DNA from: Bacteroidales bacterium UBA4459
GTDB taxonomy: Bacteria > Bacteroidota > Bacteroidia > Bacteroidales > F082
Length of the DNA: 10,715 nt
Reading direction: 5' to 3'
Assembly: GCA_002389465.1 (NCBI GenBank)
Contig: DGOT01000168.1
Location: forward strand, 1-10,715
The notes below the pieces were generated by a model. It did not search any database, was not told the DNA's origin, and saw nothing but the letters and a program-made list of their open reading frames with translations. Shown here piece by piece: positions 1 through 6,588 of the stretch. Every line of letters starts with the position of its first letter. Within the stretch, counting starts at the first letter, position 1. The translations under genes were made by a program, and so were the position numbers.

Positions 1-530
1 TTCCATCTTGATTCGGTGAAGAAATAGGATGAATCGACTAGTTCCAGTCCCGTTTTCCGGGCTAGTTCTTCAGCACCTGCCCCTGTCAGCAGCACATGCG
101 GGGTTTCTTCCATAACTGCCCGTGCTCCGAGGATTGGATTTTTGATGTGGCGAACTCCGGTAACAGCACCGGCTTTCATATCTTTGCCATTCATAATGGA
201 GGCATCCATCTCGTTCACTCCTGCGGCGGTATAAACGGCTCCTTTCCCCGCATTGAACAAAGGCGAATTTTCCATCACAAGAACAGCTTGTGTAACAGCA
301 TCGAGGCTGCTTCCGCCAGTTTTCAATACCCGTTCACCAGCGTTTAGTGCCTCACCCAGTTTTTCCATGTAGGCTTTTTCTTTTTCAGGGGTCATGTTTT
401 CTTTCAAAATAGTACCCGCTCCTCCGTGAATCACCAAGACATAATCCGGTTTGTTTTGTGCAGCAGAAGGATGTCCAAATAAATAAACCAGAACAAAAAT
501 CAGAAAAAGAACAGAAAATCTCAGTTTCAT
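1..530 (-). CDS. Isoaspartyl peptidase / plant-type L-asparaginase (family T2), N-terminal part, exported
   Basis: This is a partial gene: the start codon is at 530-528 and the reading frame stays open for 176 codons to the window edge. Residues 1-24 look like a signal peptide (MKLRF, then a hydrophobic stretch, then HPSAA before Q25), so the enzyme is probably periplasmic or exported. The mature part carries hallmarks of the N-terminal-nucleophile asparaginase/isoaspartyl peptidase family: VIHGGAGT (33-40), SPLFNAGKGAVY (89-100), EMDASIMNG (107-115) and GAVTGVRHIKNPI (121-133). Family members cleave themselves before a catalytic Thr and hydrolyse isoaspartyl dipeptides and asparagine. That Thr should lie a few tens of residues beyond the visible end, so activity cannot be judged here. 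The start lies 5 nt after the TauE-like gene's stop codon with no Shine-Dalgarno sequence, which suggests co-transcription. The family call is firm; substrate preference is unknown. Confidence 0.9.
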   Translation of the reverse strand, partial: MKLRFSVLFLIFVLVYLFGHPSAAQNKPDYVLVIHGGAGTILKENMTPEKEKAYMEKLGEALNAGERVLKTGGSSLDAVTQAVLVMENSPLFNAGKGAVYTAAGVNEMDASIMNGKDMKAGAVTGVRHIKNPILGARAVMEETPHVLLTGAGAEELARKTGLELVDSSYFFTESRW

Positions 531-535
531 AATAC

Positions 536-1321
536 TTAGTTTAAAAAGACATTGAAAATTTGTCTGAAATCATACAAACCAAACATGTCACCTGCCGTAA
601 ATAAAATAACGGCAACAATTACCCACTTTACAAATACAACACCTCTTTTAACAGCCATACGTGAAGCGATAAAAGCCCCGACGACCCCGCCAATGGACAG
701 AATCAGTCCGTATTTCCAGTCAACCAGACCGTTCCATAAAAAAATTGCCAGTGTAAACGGTGTGTAAATAAGAATAATCAGCACTTTGATGGCATTGGCT
801 TTTACCAGATCGAATCCGGCCCCCAGCACAATTCCCATGAGTAAAAAGTAGCCTATGCCCATGTGGATAAACCCTCCGTAAATCCCGATAAAGAAAAAAA
901 CGATGTAAATTTTCCAGTTTAGCGGTTTCTCCACAATTTCCGCTCTTCCATAAATAAATTTCTGTGGTTTGTACAAGATAAATACCAGCATAAAAAGCAT
1001 AATCACCCCTATGGCTTTCTCAAAAACATCTTCGTTGATATCCACAGCGATCCAAGAGCCTATCAGCGAGCCAAAGACAGCGGGAATAGAAAGGTAAAGT
1101 GCTTTTCGCAGGGGCAAAACCTTTTGTTGTTTAAAACTTGCCGCAGAGGTGAGCGTCTGAATGGCGATGGTAATCCGGTTGGTGCCGTTGGCCAGGGGGG
1201 CAGGCAGACCCAGCATCATCAGCACCGAAAGGGATACAATACTTCCGCCACCGGCTAGGGTATTGATAAATCCGAGAAAAAAGCCGGCCACAATTAAAAT
1301 GATAATCTCACTCCAGGGCAT
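536..1321 (-). CDS. TauE/SafE-family (DUF81) membrane permease
   Basis: A 261-residue, highly hydrophobic protein of the usual family length with about seven or eight membrane segments. It shows the two family half-repeats: GFINTLAGGGSIVSLSVLM (17-35) followed by LANGTNRI (43-50), and the second-half glycine motif GIYGGFIHMGIGYFL (146-160) followed by KANAIKVLI (174-182). Characterised relatives are proposed exporters of sulfite, sulfoacetate or other organosulfur anions, but substrates differ widely and cannot be read from this sequence. The ATG lies 3 nt after the thiL stop codon, and the stop codon lies 5 nt before the asparaginase start, so it is most likely the middle gene of a three-gene operon. 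No partner sulfonate-metabolism gene is visible, so a sulfur role remains unproven. Confidence 0.88.
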   Translation of the reverse strand: MPWSEIIILIVAGFFLGFINTLAGGGSIVSLSVLMMLGLPAPLANGTNRITIAIQTLTSAASFKQQKVLPLRKALYLSIPAVFGSLIGSWIAVDINEDVFEKAIGVIMLFMLVFILYKPQKFIYGRAEIVEKPLNWKIYIVFFFIGIYGGFIHMGIGYFLLMGIVLGAGFDLVKANAIKVLIILIYTPFTLAIFLWNGLVDWKYGLILSIGGVVGAFIASRMAVKRGVVFVKWVIVAVILFTAGDMFGLYDFRQIFNVFLN

Positions 1322-1324
1322 GGA

Positions 1325-2410
1325 TCAGGATTTTTTCTTGTTCGATGTCAGTTTGTTCAGGTCTCTTTTCTTCAAGGCATCCCATCCCTGTGCTTTCAGG
1401 TCGAACAGGTGGTTATCCGTAGTCACCAGTTTTTCTCCTTCGGTTTTTTCCGTTATGTAACCGATGACCGTAACATCCTGGCTGTCTTTGATTTTATCAT
1501 AATCACTTTGTTTGATGGTGAACAATAATTCGTAATCTTCGCCACCGTTAAGTGCTGCTACTGTCGGAACAATGCCAAACTCTTTGGCGGTTTCATAAGT
1601 ATCCTGGTCAATAGGTATTTTCTCCTCGTAAATCAAACAGCCCTTATCCGAAGCTTTACAAATATGTAATGTTTCCGAAGCTAATCCATCGGAAATATCG
1701 ATCATCGATGTAGGCACAATTTTTTCATCTGAAAACAATGTGACAATATCTGTCCTGGCCTCAGGTTTTAACTGCCGTTGGAGGATGTAATCATGATCGG
1801 AAAGATCGGGTTTCAGGTCCGGGTTGGCCTGAAATGCTTTTTTCTCTCTTTCTAATATTAAAAGGCCCATATAGGCTGCTCCGAGATCACCGCTAACACA
1901 TATTAAATCGTTAACTCCTGCACCGCTCCGGTAGGTGATTTTATCTTTTTTAACTTCACCTATAACGGTCACTGAAATAAATAAACCCGACACGCTGGAT
2001 GTAGTGTCTCCGCCCACAAAATCAACCTTGTATACGGCACATGCTTTTTTAATTCCCGCATAAATTTCATCCAGCGCCTCTACCGTATATTTACTTGACA
2101 CACTAATGCCGACAACAATTTGTTTTGGAATACCGTTCATAGCTGCGATGTCGGAAAAATTGACAACGGCAGCTTTGTATCCCAGGTGTTTTAAAGGCAT
2201 ATACATTAAATCGAAATGTACTCCTTCAATCAACAGGTCTTTCGAAACCAGAACCTGTGATCCTGGAGTGGGCTTAAGCACCGCCGCATCATCACCAATA
2301 CCTTTTACGGTAGATTTATTTACTATAGGAATATTCTTTGTCAGGTATTCTATCAGGCCAAACTCACCTAAAGAAGATAGCTCGGTTAATTTCGATCCGG
2401 ATTCACTCAT
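1325..2410 (-). CDS. thiL: Thiamine-monophosphate kinase ThiL
   Basis: ThiL phosphorylates thiamine monophosphate with ATP to give thiamine pyrophosphate, the last step of thiamine biosynthesis, in the cytosol. The 361-residue protein is near or slightly above usual family length. It has the expected PurM/ThiL motifs in order: GIGDDAAVL (37-45) and SKDLLIEGVHF (56-66) for Mg-ATP binding, NFSDIAAMNG (84-93), FVGGDTT (131-137), MIDISDGLASE (236-246) and NGGEDYELLF (288-297), with a C-terminal GWD. The lysine-rich tail (KKRDLNKLTSNKKKS) is unremarkable. The chosen ATG begins MSESGSKLTE and is followed directly by the conserved FGLIEYL segment. It is the promoter-proximal gene of the minus-strand cluster, divergent from atpD by 150 nt. 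No other thi genes and no TPP riboswitch are apparent upstream. Confidence 0.95.
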   Translation of the reverse strand: MSESGSKLTELSSLGEFGLIEYLTKNIPIVNKSTVKGIGDDAAVLKPTPGSQVLVSKDLLIEGVHFDLMYMPLKHLGYKAAVVNFSDIAAMNGIPKQIVVGISVSSKYTVEALDEIYAGIKKACAVYKVDFVGGDTTSSVSGLFISVTVIGEVKKDKITYRSGAGVNDLICVSGDLGAAYMGLLILEREKKAFQANPDLKPDLSDHDYILQRQLKPEARTDIVTLFSDEKIVPTSMIDISDGLASETLHICKASDKGCLIYEEKIPIDQDTYETAKEFGIVPTVAALNGGEDYELLFTIKQSDYDKIKDSQDVTVIGYITEKTEGEKLVTTDNHLFDLKAQGWDALKKRDLNKLTSNKKKS

Positions 2411-2425
2411 CTATTTATTTTTTTG

Positions 2426-2456
2426 CTAAAATACGCTGTTCTATTAAATAAAAACG
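2426..2456 (-). promoter_or_regulatory. Possible Bacteroidota-type promoter for thiL
   Basis: On the minus strand TATTTTAG (2433-2426) matches the TAnnTTTG -7 consensus at all but one fixed position, with a T-run about 19 nt upstream (2455-2451) in place of a TTTG -33 element. It would give a leader of about ten nucleotides, which is short. This is a weak match in A/T-rich DNA, so it is tentative. Confidence 0.3.
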
Positions 2457-2495
2457 GGCGTAAAAACTTATTTCTTTTACTTTTTTCAGGAATCA

Positions 2496-2525
2496 TTTTT
2501 CTGTCATTTATAATTATTATATTTG
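2496..2525 (+). promoter_or_regulatory. Predicted Bacteroidota-type promoter for atpD-atpC
   Basis: TATATTTG at 2518-2525 fits the TAnnTTTG -7 consensus exactly. A T-rich -33-like stretch (TTTTT, 2496-2500) lies about 18-19 nt upstream. Transcription would start near 2531, giving a leader of about 30 nt before the atpD ATG at 2561. The leader (AAATACCTTAAAACATAG region) is A/T-rich with no Shine-Dalgarno sequence, as is usual in this phylum. Confidence 0.6.
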
Positions 2526-2560
2526 CCCGCACAATTAAATACCTTAAAACATAGCTTTTT

Positions 2561-4069
2561 ATGGAGAATAGAAAGGTTGGCCACATCGCGCAAATCATCG
2601 GCCCTGTAGTTGACGTTGTTTTCGAAAGAGAAGAAGACCTGCCAAATATTTATGACGCACTTGAAATTACCCGTGAAAACGGGGATAAACTAATCCTTGA
2701 AGCACAACAAGCTATCGGAGAGAACACTGTTCGAACCGTAGCCATGGATGCCACAGACGGGTTAAAAAGAGGTACAGATGTAATTGCCACAGGGGGCCCT
2801 ATTTCAATGCCTGCCAGTGAGAAGATCAAAGGCCGTTTATTTAATGTTATCGGTAAAGCGATTGATGGCTTGGGTGATGTAGAAACTGAAAATCGTTATC
2901 CGATTCACCGCGAACCACCAAAATTTGAGGAGTTAACCACGCAAAAAGAAATCCTTCTTACGGGAATTAAAGTTATCGACCTGATTGAGCCATATGCCAA
3001 AGGTGGTAAAATTGGTTTGTTCGGTGGTGCCGGCGTGGGCAAAACGGTGATCATTATGGAGTTGATCAACAACATTGCCAAGTCATATGCCGGGCTTTCC
3101 GTATTTGGCGGTGTGGGTGAACGTACCCGTGAAGGAAACGATCTACTTCGTGAAATGATTGAATCAGGTGTTATTAAATATGGTAAAGACTTTGTTGAAG
3201 ATATGGAAAAGGGCGGGTGGGACCTGTCAAAAGTTGACCGTAAAGAGTTGGCAGAGTCGCAGGCAACACTTGTTTTCGGGCAGATGAACGAGCCTCCCGG
3301 AGCACGTGCACGTGTAGCTCTTTCAGGATTGACGCTGGCTGAATATTTCCGCGATGGAGATGAAAAATCAGGCGGAAGGGACATCCTGTTCTTCATCGAC
3401 AATATTTTCCGTTTTACCCAGGCAGGATCGGAAGTGTCCGCTCTATTGGGACGTATGCCTTCGGCGGTAGGTTACCAGCCTACACTGGCTACTGAGATGG
3501 GAATTATGCAGGAACGGATCACTTCCACAAAAAGGGGTTCCATTACTTCGGTACAGGCGGTTTATGTACCTGCCGATGACCTGACAGACCCGGCGCCGGC
3601 TACAACTTTTGCTCACCTTGATGCTACTACGGTATTAAGCAGGAAAATTGCCGAATTGGGGATCTATCCTGCTGTTGACCCACTGGATTCAACATCGCGT
3701 ATTTTATCAGCCGATGTGATTGGTAAAGAACATTACGATACAGCCGAACGGGTTAAAAACCTGCTGCAGCGATATAAAGAATTACAGGACATCATCGCTA
3801 TTCTGGGTATGGACGAACTTTCGGAAGAAGACAAACTGATTGTTCACCGTGCCAGAAGAGTTCAGCGGTTTTTGTCACAACCGTTCCATGTGGCCGAACA
3901 ATTTACCGGCTTGAAAGGAACCATTGTTTCTATCGAAGATACGATCAAGGGGTTCAATATGATTATGGACGGTGAAGTGGATGAGTATCCCGAAGCTGCG
4001 TTTAATCTTGTTGGTACTATTGACGAAGCCATTGAAAAAGGAAAGAAATTACTTGAAGAAAGTAAATAG
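2561..4069 (+). CDS. atpD: F1Fo ATP synthase subunit beta
   Basis: This is the catalytic F1 subunit, which makes or hydrolyses ATP at three sites in the alpha3-beta3 ring on the cytoplasmic face. The 502 residues cover the beta-barrel (about 1-80), nucleotide-binding domain and C-terminal helical domain. The P-loop is GGAGVGKT (155-162), the catalytic glutamate lies in GVGERTREGND (E187), Walker B is ILFFIDNIFRF (D280), and SALLGRMPSAVGYQPTL and FAHLDATTVLSR are the expected family motifs. Compared with my recollection of the E. coli protein, there is an insertion of about 27 residues (roughly 206-233, around GKDFVEDMEKGGWDLSKV) before GQMNEPPGARARVA; I believe this is typical of the Bacteroidota/Chlorobi side of the tree. 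The chosen ATG gives the usual MENRKVGHIAQIIGPVVDV start. atpC follows after 10 nt. Confidence 0.99.
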   Translation: MENRKVGHIAQIIGPVVDVVFEREEDLPNIYDALEITRENGDKLILEAQQAIGENTVRTVAMDATDGLKRGTDVIATGGPISMPASEKIKGRLFNVIGKAIDGLGDVETENRYPIHREPPKFEELTTQKEILLTGIKVIDLIEPYAKGGKIGLFGGAGVGKTVIIMELINNIAKSYAGLSVFGGVGERTREGNDLLREMIESGVIKYGKDFVEDMEKGGWDLSKVDRKELAESQATLVFGQMNEPPGARARVALSGLTLAEYFRDGDEKSGGRDILFFIDNIFRFTQAGSEVSALLGRMPSAVGYQPTLATEMGIMQERITSTKRGSITSVQAVYVPADDLTDPAPATTFAHLDATTVLSRKIAELGIYPAVDPLDSTSRILSADVIGKEHYDTAERVKNLLQRYKELQDIIAILGMDELSEEDKLIVHRARRVQRFLSQPFHVAEQFTGLKGTIVSIEDTIKGFNMIMDGEVDEYPEAAFNLVGTIDEAIEKGKKLLEESK

Positions 4070-4079
4070 TGAGTGACAC

Positions 4080-4313
4080 ATGAACGTTGAAATAATAACA
4101 CCGGACAAAACTATTTACAAAGGAGAAGCCGACCTGGTACAACTCCCCGGCATCGATGGATCGTTTGAAATATTAAATAACCATGCCCCGTTAATTTCAG
4201 CATTAACCCAGGGAAAAGTTAAGATAAAAAAAAGCGGGTCGGAAAATTTTTATGACATTAGCGGAGGGGTTATCGAAGTGCTTGATAACAAGGTGCTGAT
4301 CCTGGCAGAATAA
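4080..4313 (+). CDS. atpC: F1Fo ATP synthase subunit epsilon, short form without the C-terminal helical domain
   Basis: Epsilon sits on the gamma subunit in the central stalk and joins F1 to the c-ring. This 77-residue protein contains only the N-terminal beta-sandwich domain: MNVEIITPDKTIYKGEA, then LVQLPGIDGSFEILNNHAPLI (the conserved GxxGxxxxLxxHAP-type motif, about 20-40), and ending in ISGGVIEVLDNKVLILAE. Typical bacterial epsilon subunits are about 130-140 residues and carry a C-terminal helix pair that can inhibit ATP hydrolysis. That part is absent, and the stop codon falls cleanly at the domain boundary. No open continuation is seen before the terminator, so this looks like a natural short form rather than a truncation. 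It is translated 10 nt after atpD and ends the first atp transcription unit. Confidence 0.95.
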   Translation: MNVEIITPDKTIYKGEADLVQLPGIDGSFEILNNHAPLISALTQGKVKIKKSGSENFYDISGGVIEVLDNKVLILAE

Positions 4314-4341
4314 CCAACAACAAATAATAAATCAGAATTTA

Positions 4342-4380
4342 AAAACCCCGGTGCTTTAGCAACGGGGTTTTATATTTTAT
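4342..4380. terminator. Bidirectional intrinsic terminator between atpC and the lipoprotein gene
   Basis: The arms AAAACCCCG (4342-4350) and CGGGGTTTT (4363-4371) are perfect complements. An inner TGC/GCA pairing closes a TTTA loop after one mismatch. T-rich DNA follows on the plus strand (TATATTTTAT), and on the minus strand the hairpin is followed by TTTTTAAATT. It sits between two convergent genes ending at 4313 and 4400, so it can serve both. Confidence 0.9.
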
Positions 4381-4399
4381 TACCGTATATAAAACAAGC

Positions 4400-4897
4400 C
4401 TATTTCCCCACACCTACAGATGCCGGAAGCGAAAGGTGTGCCTGTACCAGTTTCCATTTGCCGTCCATCTTTTCCAGCACACCCGTAAAACGTAAACCTT
4501 CATAGCTTTTTGCTTTATCATTATAAACAAAGTTATAATTCAGTGTTTCAGCAAACCATGCCGTATTACCGGTGCAATTCAGTTTGATGAATTGATCGGA
4601 AGCTGATATATATGTGTCGGTGATATGACTGAACTGATCTTTAATTGCATTTTTAATATTTACCCAGCCCATAAGCCGTTCGTCCGAGTCGGTTCCATAT
4701 AAAATAATATCCGCATTCGGCGCCCATATCTCCTGAATCAGTTCAAAGTTCTGGGTTTCGTTGGCAACAATATATTTATCCAGCACATTCTCTATGGCTA
4801 AGGTTTCGTCCATAAGATTAAATTCTTTATTACAGTTGGAGCATGAAGAAACAAGTACAAGTACTACCAAGACTAAAAACATTACTAAATTTTTCAT
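4400..4897 (-). CDS. Predicted lipoprotein with a SnoaL/NTF2-like (DUF4440-type) domain
   Basis: A 165-residue protein of unknown function. The N-terminus is a lipoprotein signal: MKNL, a hydrophobic run, then the lipobox VSSC with the acylated cysteine at residue 19. The mature protein fits the small cone-shaped NTF2/SnoaL_3 fold: an opening helix (ETLAIENVLDKYIVANETQNFELIQEIWAPNADI region, about 30-65), then strands with TAWFAETLNYNFV (about 114-126) and the closing GKWKLVQAHLSLP (about 146-158), typical of the SnoaL_3/DUF4440 group. Relatives range from enzymes to ligand-binding proteins, so no reaction can be assigned. It lies antisense between the two atp units, shares a terminator with atpC, and has its own predicted promoter. 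An alternative start at M6 would shorten the positive n-region and is less likely. Confidence 0.85.
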   Translation of the reverse strand: MKNLVMFLVLVVLVLVSSCSNCNKEFNLMDETLAIENVLDKYIVANETQNFELIQEIWAPNADIILYGTDSDERLMGWVNIKNAIKDQFSHITDTYISASDQFIKLNCTGNTAWFAETLNYNFVYNDKAKSYEGLRFTGVLEKMDGKWKLVQAHLSLPASVGVGK

Positions 4898-4937
4898 GGC
4901 ATTCAGAATTAAAGTTTTAAAATTATTTGGCTGATGT

Positions 4938-4968
4938 GAAGATACAATAAATTTGAAATAAGTTCAAC
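4938..4968 (-). promoter_or_regulatory. Possible Bacteroidota-type promoter for the lipoprotein gene
   Basis: On the minus strand GTTG (4968-4965) is followed after 20 nt by TATCTTC (4944-4938), a partial match to the -33 TTTG and -7 TAnnTTTG elements at suitable spacing. The predicted leader is about 35 nt. The last two positions of the -7 box deviate, so confidence is moderate. Confidence 0.4.
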
Positions 4969-5047
4969 ATTTTTAAACTAAAATAACAGGCCGGTTTCAT
5001 GAAAGTGATAATAAATCAAAAAGATATGGGGAAAAGAAACTAAAAAC

Positions 5048-5080
5048 TTTTTTCTATTTCAGCATTTATTTGTATCATTG
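5048..5080 (+). promoter_or_regulatory. Predicted promoter for the atpB-E-F-H-A-G unit
   Basis: TATCATTG (5073-5080) matches the TAnnTTTG -7 element except at one position. A T-run at 5048-5053 sits about 19 nt upstream as a -33-like element. The start point would fall near 5087, leaving a leader of about 28 nt before the atpB ATG. Because a terminator and an antisense gene separate atpC from atpB, the second unit needs a promoter in this 217-nt intergenic region, which supports the call. The rest of 4898-5114 shows no convincing gene. Confidence 0.5.
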
Positions 5081-5114
5081 CAACCAATTTTTAAACCACA
5101 ATTTACCATCGTAA

Positions 5115-6239
5115 ATGAGTGATAAATCAGCAGTTATAAAGAGGTTGCCTTCATTGGGATTACTTTTATTATTTATATTTTTCGTACCCGCATCCTTTTT
5201 TGGTCAGCATGAGGAAGAAGTCCATTTAATGACCGGAGAAGAACATCAGAAAGTTGAAGAGGAAGAATTTAAAGCCGGTGAAATGATCATCGAGCATATT
5301 ACCGATGCGTATGAGTGGCACCTTATTACAGTGGGCGACCACCATTACAGTATCTATCTTCCGGTTATTTTATATGACGAAGGTGCGTGGCATGTTTTTA
5401 TGTCATCGAAGTTCCATCACGAACACGATAACTACAAAGGCTATTTCATATCAAAAAATGATATGAATGCCGGTAAAATCGTAAAGCTGGATAGTGACGG
5501 AAACGAAATCCGTCCGACACTTGATATTTCATTTACAAAAAATGTACTGGCCATATTTATGGTTATGATCCTGATGATTGCAGTCTTCGTTTCCATTGCT
5601 AAGTCGTACCAAAAACGGAGAGATCATGCGCCAAAGGGATTACAGTCTTTTATGGAACCTTTGATTCTTTTTATCCGCGATGATGTAGCTAAAGCCTCTA
5701 TCGGTGAGAAAAGATATGAAAAGTATGTCCCGTTTTTGCTTACTATATTCTTCTTTATTCTCTTTAACAACCTACTGGGAATTGTACCTTTTTTCCCCGG
5801 CGGCGCCAACATTACTGGTAATATCGGGGTGACAGGTGTATTGGCCGTGTTTACTTTTATCATCACCACTGTGAGCGGAAACAAAAACTACTGGACACAT
5901 ATCATTAATGCACCGGGTGTTCCGTGGTGGCTGAAAATACCGGTCCCCCTGATGCCGATTGTAGAAATAATGGGGGTATTCACAAAACCCTTTGTATTGA
6001 TGGTGCGTCTTTTTGCGAACATCAGTGCAGGCCACATCATCATTCTTGGTTTTATCAGCCTGATCTTCATTTTCGGAAAAATGAGTCTTGGCCTCGGTTA
6101 CGGAGTTTCGGTGGTATCGGTAGGTTTTTCCATTTTTATGGATTTCCTCGAACTGCTGGTGGCTTTTATCCAGGCTTATGTATTTACATTGCTTTCGGCC
6201 CTTTATTTTGGCATGGCCACCGAAGAAACACATCATTAA
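5115..6239 (+). CDS. atpB: F1Fo ATP synthase subunit a, with N-terminal signal peptide and extracytoplasmic extension
   Basis: Subunit a forms the ion half-channels beside the c-ring in the membrane. At 374 residues it is about 100 longer than the E. coli protein. Residues 1-30 look like a signal peptide (KRLPSLGLLLLFIFF, ending near ASFFG), and about 31-140 form a polar extension rich in Glu and His (HEEEVH, VEEEEF, KFHHEHDNY). Membrane segments begin at about 143 and continue at about 205-225, 235-253, 275-320 and 331-366. The essential arginine is R298 in MVRLFANISAGH. By alignment from memory, E. coli E219 corresponds to H307 and H245 to E346 (FLELLVAFIQAYVF, with Q353), the swapped Glu/His arrangement seen in many bacteria. 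It is the first gene of the second atp unit; atpE starts 35 nt downstream. Confidence 0.97.
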   Translation: MSDKSAVIKRLPSLGLLLLFIFFVPASFFGQHEEEVHLMTGEEHQKVEEEEFKAGEMIIEHITDAYEWHLITVGDHHYSIYLPVILYDEGAWHVFMSSKFHHEHDNYKGYFISKNDMNAGKIVKLDSDGNEIRPTLDISFTKNVLAIFMVMILMIAVFVSIAKSYQKRRDHAPKGLQSFMEPLILFIRDDVAKASIGEKRYEKYVPFLLTIFFFILFNNLLGIVPFFPGGANITGNIGVTGVLAVFTFIITTVSGNKNYWTHIINAPGVPWWLKIPVPLMPIVEIMGVFTKPFVLMVRLFANISAGHIIILGFISLIFIFGKMSLGLGYGVSVVSVGFSIFMDFLELLVAFIQAYVFTLLSALYFGMATEETHH

Positions 6240-6274
6240 ATGAATCCATTAATAACTAAATAATAAATAAAACT

Positions 6275-6535
6275 ATGGAACTTTTAGCAATTTTATTACA
6301 GGCTGTAGCAGACCTGGCCCCTTATGCAAAAATGGGCGCCGGAATGGGTGCTGGTATCGCTGCTATCGGAGCCGGTATTGGCATTGGCCAGATCGGTAAA
6401 GGTGCTGTTGAAGCTATTGCACGTCAGCCTGAAGCTGTTGGCGACATTCGGTCGAACATGATCGTTGCCGCTGCGCTTATCGAAGGTGTTGCCTTCTTTG
6501 CTATCGTTGTTTGTTTGCTGATTGTATTTTTGTAA
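6275..6535 (+). CDS. atpE: F1Fo ATP synthase subunit c (proteolipid ring)
   Basis: Subunit c oligomerises into the rotating ring that carries ions across the membrane. The 86 residues form a helical hairpin: a glycine-repeat first helix (GAGIAAIGAGIGIGQIGKG, about 25-43), the polar loop ARQPEA (49-54) that contacts gamma and epsilon, and a second helix with the essential carboxylate E70 in ALIEGVAFF. The Na+-ring signature (Gln in helix 1, then Glu-Ser-Thr) is absent: the helix-1 position is Ile37 and E70 is followed by Gly-Val, so H+ is the likely coupling ion. The leader is strongly A/T-rich and looks unstructured, with no Shine-Dalgarno sequence, which suits efficient translation of a subunit needed in many copies. 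A hairpin follows before atpF. Confidence 0.97.
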   Translation: MELLAILLQAVADLAPYAKMGAGMGAGIAAIGAGIGIGQIGKGAVEAIARQPEAVGDIRSNMIVAAALIEGVAFFAIVVCLLIVFL

Positions 6536-6549
6536 ACAACCGAGGTAAA

Positions 6550-6588
6550 AACCAATGCACTTCAGCGGTTGGCTGCGGTGCATTGGTT
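6550..6588 (+). repeat. Strong inverted repeat (RNA hairpin) between atpE and atpF
   Basis: AACCAATGCAC (6550-6560) and GTGCATTGGTT (6578-6588) form a perfect 11-bp stem. Inside it, CAGC/GCTG (6563-6566 with 6572-6575) pair around a GGTTG loop, with a 2x2 internal loop between. It starts 14 nt after the atpE stop codon. No T-tract follows (CAATTTAATTG, itself a short palindrome at 6589-6599), so it is not a standard terminator. It may protect the 3' end of a processed atpE mRNA or partly reduce read-through into atpF. Confidence 0.75.

Noticed and set aside
96..347. Plus-strand open frame of 83 codons
   Set aside because: It lies entirely antisense to the asparaginase gene, which has clear family motifs; the translation shows no recognisable features.
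2411..2560. Possible TPP riboswitch in the thiL leader
   Set aside because: The region is short and A/T-rich, and I see none of the conserved THI-box sequence such as CTGAGA.
2407..2598. Minus-strand frame of 63 codons covering the thiL-atpD intergenic region
   Set aside because: It overlaps the atpD start and both predicted promoters, and its sequence is basic and low in complexity.
2905..3402. Minus-strand open frame of 165 codons inside atpD
   Set aside because: It is antisense to strongly conserved beta-subunit sequence and Ser/Pro-rich, as expected for a frame shadow.
4999..5043. Small plus-strand ORF of 14 codons (MKVIINQKDMGKRN) between the lipoprotein gene and atpB
   Set aside because: It is too short, has no ribosome binding site, and overlaps the predicted atpB promoter. 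It does not resemble AtpI or any family I know.
5772..6236. Minus-strand open frame of 154 codons inside atpB
   Set aside because: It is a shadow of the atpB coding strand, with low-complexity composition rich in His, Lys and Asn and no family features.
6240..6263. Seven-codon ORF (MNPLITK) starting directly after the atpB stop codon, possible leader peptide for atpE
   Set aside because: It is short enough to arise by chance in A/T-rich sequence and has no associated structure to suggest translational control.
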